Assembly (NCBI GenBank): GCA_035570235.1
Contig: DATMML010000097.1
Span: 1-64,000 of the forward strand
Source of the DNA: Vicinamibacteria bacterium
GTDB lineage: Bacteria > Acidobacteriota > Vicinamibacteria > Fen-336
Reading direction: 5' to 3'
DNA length: 64,000 bases
In this document: positions 56,723 through 64,000 of the stretch, piece after piece
How the letters are laid out: every line of letters starts with the position of its first letter
How positions within the stretch are numbered: the stretch's first letter is position 1
The notes under the pieces: generated by a model
Seen by the model: the letters and a program-made list of their open reading frames with translations, nothing else
Database searches by the model: none
What the model was told of the DNA's origin: nothing
Translations under genes and position numbers: made by a program

Positions 56723-57130
56723 GTGAGCGACCGTGTTTACGAGATCCTGTTCATTGCCGACCCCAACCTCGGAGAGCCGGAGGTGGATACCCTGACCGCC
56801 CTCATCCAGGGCTACATCGAGAAGGAGGGGGGGCGCATCCAGAAGGTCGAGAAGTGGGGGAAGAAGCGCCTGGCCTACGTCATCGGCCGGCACCGCGAGG
56901 GCTCCTACGTGCTCATCGTGACGGAGGGCCAGGCGAGCCTGATCAAGGAAGTCGAGCGACGCATCCGAGTGACGGACGGTGTGGTCAAGTTCATGACCGT
57001 GCGCGTCGACGAGGAGCTGCGCAAGGCGGAGCGACGCCGGGCCCGACGGGCAGCGGGAGACGAGAAGAGGAGGGGGCGGACCACGGAACGCCCAGCGGCG
57101 GCCCCCGTGGAGGGTGAGGTGCCACTGTGA
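56723..57130 (+). CDS. rpsF: 30S ribosomal protein S6
   Basis: A 135-aa small-subunit protein that pairs with S18. GTG 56723 follows AAAGGAGG. Core fold: [51 protein letters not shown]. The C-terminal ~35 residues are Arg/Ala/Pro-rich and extend beyond the E. coli core. Stop overlaps rpsR (GTGA). Confidence 0.96.
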   Translation: MSDRVYEILFIADPNLGEPEVDTLTALIQGYIEKEGGRIQKVEKWGKKRLAYVIGRHREGSYVLIVTEGQASLIKEVERRIRVTDGVVKFMTVRVDEELRKAERRRARRAAGDEKRRGRTTERPAAAPVEGEVPL

Positions 57131-57453
57131 GCTTCTCGGGAGGCGGATTTCGGGGCGGGGGCGGCCGCGGGGGGGCGAAGCCCGCGGGGGACAGGGGCGG
57201 TCGCGGGGGCGCGGCCGCCAAGGACGCGGGCAAGCGGTACTTCTTTCGTCGCCGCAAGGTCTGCAAGTTCTGCGCGGACAAGATCGACTACGTGGACTAC
57301 AAGGACGTCAAGCTGCTGTCGTCCTTCGTCCCCGAAAGGGGGAAGATCCTACCCCGCCGGATGTTCGGGACCTGCGCGGAGCACCAGCGGAAGCTCACCC
57401 TCGCCATCAAGCGGGCCCGCAACATCGCCCTCTTGCCCTTCGCCGCGGAGTAG
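57127..57453 (+). CDS. rpsR: 30S ribosomal protein S18 with a Gly/Arg-rich N-terminal extension
   Basis: A 108-aa protein. The conserved S18 core begins at about residue 37: [13 protein letters not shown] (zinc-type CxxC), IDYKD-like [12 protein letters not shown], and the C-terminal [29 protein letters not shown]. The first ~35 residues are Gly-, Arg- and Ala-rich with several RGG-like triplets ([10 protein letters not shown]), an extension absent from E. coli S18. GTG 57127 overlaps the rpsF stop. The zinc ligands make this a C+ paralogue. Confidence 0.95.
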   Translation: MSFSGGGFRGGGGRGGAKPAGDRGGRGGAAAKDAGKRYFFRRRKVCKFCADKIDYVDYKDVKLLSSFVPERGKILPRRMFGTCAEHQRKLTLAIKRARNIALLPFAAE

Positions 57454-57474
57454 GCGGGGGTGGTCGAGGCGCAG

Positions 57475-58422
57475 ATGAGCGAGCCGGAACGCCTGTCGGC
57501 GCTGGCGGAGAGGGGCGACCCGCGGCCGGTCGGCCTCTGGGCGGCGGGCGTCTCCGCCGCCCTGCTCTACTCGGTGTCCCTGTTCTCGCCTTACCTCTCT
57601 CCCCTCGCCTTCGTTTCCGCCTTCCCCCTCATCGTGCAGCGCCTGCGCGGGGGACTGGGCGGCGCCCTGCTCGCCACCCTGGGCGCGGCCTCGGTCGTGG
57701 CCTTCGTCTTCTCTCCCAGCCAGGCCGGGGTCTTCTGCTGTTTTCTGGCCGCTCCCGGCCTGCTCATGGGCGAGGCCATGGCCCGGGGCCGCGGAATGGT
57801 GCGGGGCTGCGGCTGGGCCTTCGCCCTCCTGAGCCTGGAGATCTCGGCCGTCCTCATCTTCGCGAGCGGATGGATGGAGGCGCACGCCTTGGAGCCGCTG
57901 GAGCAGCTGCGCTCGACCGCCTTCGTTAAGGACTTGACCCCGGAGAGGCTGGCGGAGTGGACGGAACAGGTGACGACCCTGCACGACGCGATGGCCGTCG
58001 TCTATCCCGCCTTCTACATCATCCTGGGGGCCTTCGTGGTCTTGGCCAACGCGGCCCTCCTTCGCTTCTACTTGGCCCGACGCGACCCCGGCTGGCTGGA
58101 TGGGGACGAGTTCGAGGGGATCCGGTGGCCGCTGGGCCTGGCCGTGGCCTTCGTGGTCTCCGGGGCCTCGGTGGCGCTTCCCCTCCTGCGTCCGGCGGCC
58201 TACAACGTGCTGCTCGTCCTGGCCTTCTTCTTCGCCCTCGAGGGCCTGGCCGTGGTGGCCTTCTATTCGCGTCGGCTCGCGGGTCCGCCCCTCCTGCGGG
58301 TGGCGGTGGTGATCCTCGTGCTCGCGAACCCCTGGGCCTCCCAGATCCTGGCCCTGTTGGGTCTCTTCGACATCTGGATCGATTTTCGCAAGTGGGCGGA
58401 GCCCCCCGCCACCGGGGCCTGA
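57475..58422 (+). CDS. DUF2232 multi-pass membrane protein
   Basis: A 315-aa membrane protein from ATG 57475 (an upstream GTG at 57460 would add five residues). About eight hydrophobic segments, with the central PAFYIILGAFVVLANAALLRFYLARR and the C-terminal LALLGLFDIWIDFRKW, typical of DUF2232 (B. subtilis YybS). Between rpsR and rplI this gene is found in many Gram-positive and delta-like genomes. Function unknown. Confidence 0.8.
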   Translation: MSEPERLSALAERGDPRPVGLWAAGVSAALLYSVSLFSPYLSPLAFVSAFPLIVQRLRGGLGGALLATLGAASVVAFVFSPSQAGVFCCFLAAPGLLMGEAMARGRGMVRGCGWAFALLSLEISAVLIFASGWMEAHALEPLEQLRSTAFVKDLTPERLAEWTEQVTTLHDAMAVVYPAFYIILGAFVVLANAALLRFYLARRDPGWLDGDEFEGIRWPLGLAVAFVVSGASVALPLLRPAAYNVLLVLAFFFALEGLAVVAFYSRRLAGPPLLRVAVVILVLANPWASQILALLGLFDIWIDFRKWAEPPATGA

Positions 58423-58463
58423 TCGACGGTCCGGGTGGAGGGCATTCCTTCGAGGGAGAAGCC

Positions 58464-58910
58464 ATGGAAGTGATCCTGAGGCAAGACGTGGAGAAGCTGG
58501 GCCAGCGGGGGCAGGTGGTGAAGGTTGCGGAGGGGTACGGCCGGAACTTCCTTCTGCCCCGCGGCCTGGCCATGGCCGTGACGGAAGCCAACCAGGCCAT
58601 GATCGCCAAGGAGCGCAAGGCCCACGAGGCCCGCCAGGCCAAGGAGAAGGCGCAGTGCGAGTCCGTGGCCGCCCGCATCGGTTCCTTGCGCTTCATCGCC
58701 CCCCGCAAGGTGGGCGAGAATGACGCGCTCTACGGCTCCGTGACCTCGGGCGACATCGGCGAGTTCCTGAAGGCCAAAGGCATCGAGATCGACAAGCGAA
58801 AGGTGCTGCTCGACGAGCCCATCAAGGTCCTGGGCGAGCACGACGTGCGCATCAAGCTCCATCCCGAGGTGATTGCGGGCTTGAAGGTCCTGGTGACGAA
58901 GGAAGGATAG
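58464..58910 (+). CDS. rplI: 50S ribosomal protein L9
   Basis: A 148-aa protein with the two-lobed L9 fold. N-terminal rRNA-binding domain MEVILRQDVEKLGQRGQVV...GYGRNFLLPRGLA (PROSITE-type signature), a long connecting helix (ANQAMIAKERKAHEARQAKE), and a C-terminal domain with ALYGSVTSGDI and IKVLGEHDVRIKLHPEV. ATG 58464 with GAGGGAG upstream. The dnaB TTG lies 14 bp beyond the stop. Confidence 0.97.
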   Translation: MEVILRQDVEKLGQRGQVVKVAEGYGRNFLLPRGLAMAVTEANQAMIAKERKAHEARQAKEKAQCESVAARIGSLRFIAPRKVGENDALYGSVTSGDIGEFLKAKGIEIDKRKVLLDEPIKVLGEHDVRIKLHPEVIAGLKVLVTKEG

Positions 58911-58924
58911 CCGGGCAGAAGGAC

Positions 58925-60715
<1,791 letters not shown>

Positions 60716-60803
60716 GCCCGCCCTCGCGGCCCGGCCCCCCCTCGGGTCCCCCCGCTCGCTGGGGGCGGGACGCCCCCGCCCCCGCGCGGCGCCCCTGTTC
60801 CCG

Positions 60804-61967
60804 GTGCCGGTGGTGACGTCCGAAGCACAGCTCTCTCGCCTGCGGTCGGCGTGGGCGCGGGTGGACCTTCAGCGTCTGCGCGCGAACTACCGCGCGGTGG
60901 CGGGTTTCTCTTCGGTCCCCCTCATGCCCGTGGTCAAGGCGGACGCCTACGGGCACGGGGCGGTGGCCATGGCCCGCGCCTTCGAGGCCCTTGGCCCGCC
61001 CATGCTCGCGGTGGCTTATCCCGAGGAGGGCGCGGTCCTCCGGGCCGCGGGCGTGCGCCTGCCCATCGTCCTCCTCTCGCCCTTCGGCCGTGGCCAGGGG
61101 CCGATGGTGGTGGAGCAGAACCTCACCCCCGCCATCACCACCCCCGGGAATCTGGAGGAGATCCTGGCCGTCGCCAAAACCGCGGGGCGCCGGCTGCCCG
61201 TCCACGTGAAGATCGACACCGGCATGAACCGACTCGGGTTCGACGACGCCGGGTTCCTGGCCGCCGCCCGGCGCCTCGCCGATTCCGGCCGCATCGAGGT
61301 GGAAGGAGCCATGACCCACCTCGCATCCGCGGACGAAGACCCCGAGGTCACGGCGGCCCAGCTCGATCGTTTCGACGCCGCCCTCGAGGCCCTGGCCGCG
61401 GCCGGCATCCGCCCCCCGTGGGTCCACGCCGTGAACAGCGCCGGCCTCCTCGAGCTCCGCCCCACCCACACCGTTGCCCGCTGCGGGCTGCTCCTCTTCG
61501 GCCTCCGCCCCCGGCCGATTGCGCCCGAGCTCATGGTGAGGCCGGTGATGACGGTATCGGCGTCCCTGGCCCGGGTGGTCGAGGTGCCGGCGGGGACGCC
61601 GGTGTCCTACGGGGGCCGGTGGGTCGCGGGGCGGGCCTCCCGGATCGGAACCTTGCCCATCGGGTACGCGGACGGGGTCCCCCGTACGGAGGCCATGCGG
61701 GAGCGGGGCTACTTGGCTGTCCGGGGCCGCCCTGCGCCCGTGGCCGGGAGCGTGTGCATGGACCTGACCATGGTGGACCTCACCGATCACCCCGAGGTGG
61801 GAGACTCGGAGGAGGCGGTGCTGTTCGGCGACTCGCCCACCGCCTGGGACGTGGCGGACTGGGCGGGCACGACCGCCTGGCAGGTCCTGACCGCGGTTGG
61901 GGGGCGCGTGCCCCGCGTCTATGTGGAGGACGGCCGCGTGGTGGAGCTGGACTCGCCCTACTTGTGA
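60804..61967 (+). CDS. alr: Alanine racemase
   Basis: A 387-aa PLP enzyme supplying D-Ala for peptidoglycan. PLP-lysine motif VVKADAYGHGAV (about 43-54), HVKIDTGMNRLGF (about 133), and the second catalytic Tyr in IGTLPIGYADGVPR (about 280); SVCMDLTMVDLT near 315 is typical. Start GTG 60804 has no clear Shine-Dalgarno; a second GTG lies two codons later. It is 88 bp after dnaB, a common neighbour. Confidence 0.95.
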   Translation: MPVVTSEAQLSRLRSAWARVDLQRLRANYRAVAGFSSVPLMPVVKADAYGHGAVAMARAFEALGPPMLAVAYPEEGAVLRAAGVRLPIVLLSPFGRGQGPMVVEQNLTPAITTPGNLEEILAVAKTAGRRLPVHVKIDTGMNRLGFDDAGFLAAARRLADSGRIEVEGAMTHLASADEDPEVTAAQLDRFDAALEALAAAGIRPPWVHAVNSAGLLELRPTHTVARCGLLLFGLRPRPIAPELMVRPVMTVSASLARVVEVPAGTPVSYGGRWVAGRASRIGTLPIGYADGVPRTEAMRERGYLAVRGRPAPVAGSVCMDLTMVDLTDHPEVGDSEEAVLFGDSPTAWDVADWAGTTAWQVLTAVGGRVPRVYVEDGRVVELDSPYL

Positions 61968-62028
61968 CCCAGGAAGCGCCGAGGGATCGCCCGCGGGGAG
62001 AACGTCCCGCGCGTGCTCGAGAGCGTCC

Positions 62029-63414
62029 TTGACGAAGCTCCGGCTCGTCTTCGCCTGCCAGGCCTGCGGCTTCGAGAGCTCGAAGTGGCTGGGGCGCTGC
62101 CCGGAGTGCGGGGAGTGGAACAGCTTCCTGGAGGAGCGGCAGGAAACCACGCCCGCGGCCAAGGGCCGCCCGGCCTCCCCGGGGATCGCGGGGCGGCCCA
62201 AGCCCTACGCGACCGTGGACGGGAGCGACGCCGACCGCATCCCCTCCGGCCTCGACGAGTTCGACCGCGTGCTCGGGGGCGGGCTCGTGCCCGGCTCTCT
62301 GGTCCTCATCGGGGGCGAGCCCGGCATCGGCAAGAGCACGCTCCTGCTTCAAGTGGCCCACCTGCTGGGCCGCTCCCACGGCTCCGTGCTCTACGTCTCC
62401 GGCGAGGAGTCCGAGCGTCAGATCAAGCTAAGGGGGGAGCGCCTGGGGATCGCGGGGAGCGGGCTCTTCCTGATGGGCGAGACCGCCCTCGAGCGCATCC
62501 TGGAGGAGGTGGACGCGCTCAAGCCCGCCTTCCTGATCGTGGACTCGGTACAGACCGTCTACTCCGCCAAGTTTCCCTCCGCCCCCGGCAGCATCAGCCA
62601 GGTGCGGGAGGTGGCGACCCAGCTCCTTTTCCTGGCCAAGGGGCGCGGAATCACCAGTTTCCTCATCGGCCATGTGACCAAGGACGGCAGCCTCGCTGGG
62701 CCCAAATCCCTCGAACACATCGTGGACACCGTCCTCTACTTCGAGGGGGAGAAGAGGCAGCACCACCGGATCGTGCGGGCGGTCAAGAACCGCTTCGGCG
62801 CGGTCTCGGAGATGGGCGTCTTCGAGATGACGGGAACAGGCCTGCAGCCGGTCGCCAACCCCTCCGCCCTCTTCCTGGCCGAGCGCCTCGCGGGATCCCC
62901 GGGCTCGGCGGTGGTGGCGACCATGGAGGGGTCCCGGCCCTTGCTGGTGGAGGTCCAGGCCCTCGTCTCGCCCACCTCCTTCGGCACCCCGCGCCGGATG
63001 TCCCTGGGCATCGACCCCAACCGCACCTCGCTCTTGCTGGCCGTCCTCGAGAAGCGCGTCGGGCTCGAACTGCTGAGCGATGACGTGTTCGTGAGCGTGG
63101 CGGGGGGCCTGGAAGTGGGGGAGCCCGCGGCCGATCTGGGGGTGGCGGCGGCGGTGGCCTCCTCCTTTCGGAACCGGCCCCTGCCCGCCCGCACCGCGGT
63201 CTTCGGCGAGGTCGGCCTGGCCGGCGAAGTGCGGAGCGCGGGCCAGGCCAACCTGAGGATCCGCGAGGCGGCCCAGATGGGTTTCACGCGTTGCCTCCTT
63301 CCCGCCCGCAACCTTCCCCTGGGAAGCTCCCCCGGCGAGGACTCGATCGAGCTCGTGGGCGTGGAGACGCTCTCCCAGGCCCTGTCGCGCCTCCTCGACG
63401 AGCCCGGGGGGTGA
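62029..63414 (+). CDS. radA: DNA repair protein RadA
   Basis: A 461-aa branch-migration helicase acting with RecA. TTG 62029 is the only suitable start before the zinc finger (FACQACG...GRCPECGEW). Walker A GEPGIGKST (about 97), the RadA signature KNRFG (about 253), and the C-terminal Lon-like domain (DDVFVSVAGGLEVGEPAADLG). Length and order are canonical. 61 bp after alr on the same strand. Confidence 0.95.
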   Translation: MTKLRLVFACQACGFESSKWLGRCPECGEWNSFLEERQETTPAAKGRPASPGIAGRPKPYATVDGSDADRIPSGLDEFDRVLGGGLVPGSLVLIGGEPGIGKSTLLLQVAHLLGRSHGSVLYVSGEESERQIKLRGERLGIAGSGLFLMGETALERILEEVDALKPAFLIVDSVQTVYSAKFPSAPGSISQVREVATQLLFLAKGRGITSFLIGHVTKDGSLAGPKSLEHIVDTVLYFEGEKRQHHRIVRAVKNRFGAVSEMGVFEMTGTGLQPVANPSALFLAERLAGSPGSAVVATMEGSRPLLVEVQALVSPTSFGTPRRMSLGIDPNRTSLLLAVLEKRVGLELLSDDVFVSVAGGLEVGEPAADLGVAAAVASSFRNRPLPARTAVFGEVGLAGEVRSAGQANLRIREAAQMGFTRCLLPARNLPLGSSPGEDSIELVGVETLSQALSRLLDEPGG

Positions 63415-63540
63415 GCCCCCCGCGCCGACCCGTTTCGTCCTGGGCGGCAAAGGTCTATCATGGGCATCGATCGGGACGCTTCATATGATCGGCGTCTATC
63501 ATTCCGGGGGTTTTCGGACGGGATCCCCAGAGGTTCGTCC

Positions 63541-64000
63541 ATGTGGCTCATCCTCTTTAGGCTGTTCGTGGTGGCCCTCCTGGCCCACGCCGGTTGGTTC
63601 TACACCCCCATCCCCGGCCAGCCCCTAGCCGGCGTCACCCTCGGACTCATCGCGGCCGTGGGTCTCATCACCCTCGAGGTGAAGCTGCGCAACGTCCCCG
63701 CCCATCGCCTGGTGGGCTCCTTGGTGGGAGGGGTGACCGGTCTCTTCGGAGCCCGGCTCGTATGGGGGGCGATGGAGGGCCTGGACCTGGTAGCCGAGCA
63801 CTTCATCCACGCCCTCCTCATCGTGTTCCTCGTCTACATGGGGATCGTCATCGGGGGGCGCAAGGGGGAGTGGTTCGAGCCCGCCCGCATCATCGCCGCT
63901 TTCAAGGACTCCTCTCGCCTCCACCAATACAAGGTCCTCGACACCTCCGTGATCATCGACGGTCGTATCGCTGACATCTGTGAGACCGGCTTCCTGGAAG
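63541..64000 (+). CDS. PIN/TRAM-domain protein (YacL-like), truncated by the window end
   Basis: The first 153 residues are visible. Four hydrophobic segments form a membrane anchor (about 3-115: LILFRLFVVALLAHAGW, GVTLGLIAAVGLITLEV, LVGSLVGGVTGLFGA, ALLIVFLVYMGIVIGG). The PIN nuclease-type domain then starts at YKVLDTSVIIDGRIADI, with the first metal Asp. This matches YacL-type proteins, which carry PIN plus a C-terminal TRAM domain. They usually lie between radA and ispD, consistent with radA being upstream here. Exact RNase function unproven. Confidence 0.88.
   Translation, partial: MWLILFRLFVVALLAHAGWFYTPIPGQPLAGVTLGLIAAVGLITLEVKLRNVPAHRLVGSLVGGVTGLFGARLVWGAMEGLDLVAEHFIHALLIVFLVYMGIVIGGRKGEWFEPARIIAAFKDSSRLHQYKVLDTSVIIDGRIADICETGFLE

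Noticed and set aside
60720-60800. Intrinsic terminator between dnaB and alr
   Set aside because: The spacer is GC-rich with short C/G runs but has no stable stem followed by a T-run.

Overview
The window is chromosomal DNA of very high GC content (roughly 70%), densely coding, from a Gram-negative bacterium. An outer membrane is implied by a heptose kinase, an O-antigen ligase, lipoprotein signals and RlpA. The mix of M13/M16 peptidases, a DUF349 protein, a MEMO-family protein, a MXAN_5187-like protein and the block ispE - tRNA-Gln - prs - rplY - pth - rpsF - rpsR - DUF2232 - rplI - dnaB points to Acidobacteriota, with Myxococcota or another deep Gram-negative phylum as alternatives. This assignment is inference from gene content only.

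Layout. 1-4.5 kb: a truncated pseudokinase running off the left edge, a fatty-acid hydroxylase-type membrane enzyme, a VKOR-DsbA fusion and a type II NADH dehydrogenase. 4.6-9.5 kb: secreted metallopeptidases (one M13, then an active/inactive M16 pair). 9.5-20.5 kb, mostly minus strand: UbiD-type decarboxylase, zincless Fpg glycosylase, HIT-membrane fusion, extradiol dioxygenase, aldo/keto reductase, a large HEAT-DUF349 protein, quinone oxidoreductase, M19 dipeptidase and a zinc-ribbon protein. 20.5-25.4 kb: MEMO-like protein, SurA/DsbA-like fusion, queuosine-precursor transporter, then a lower-GC stretch (PNPOx-like protein and beta-carbonic anhydrase) ending at tRNA-Val(CAC). 25.4-30.8 kb: class A PBP, a PhcB-like methyltransferase, RlpA and pyruvate kinase. 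30.9-40.0 kb: a partial complex I operon, nuoA-nuoEF-H-J-K-L-M-N, lacking B, C, D, G and I. 40-46.5 kb: GNAT acetyltransferase, degenerate LytM protein, selA, three poorly known genes and purH. 46.5-50.2 kb: geranylgeranyl-reductase-type flavoenzyme, heptose kinase, O-antigen ligase and a Trm112-like protein. 50.2-64 kb: TPR protein, lipoprotein, ispE, spoVG, tRNA-Gln(UUG), prs, rplY, pth, rpsF, rpsR, DUF2232, rplI, an intein-containing dnaB, alr, radA and the start of a PIN/TRAM protein.

Themes. Genes are tightly packed, with many 4-bp ATGA, GTGA or TTGA stop/start overlaps, so GTG and TTG starts are common. Several genes have a -10-like hexamer 5-7 bp before the start codon, which suggests leaderless mRNAs. 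The most notable single item is a 147-residue mini-intein in the replicative helicase DnaB. Other points of interest are a promoter-like element inside ispE upstream of spoVG, a complex I operon without its core peripheral-arm genes, catalytically degenerate paralogues (pseudokinase, M16, LytM) and a possible small insertion next to tRNA-Val. No CRISPR array, insertion sequence or prophage was found.
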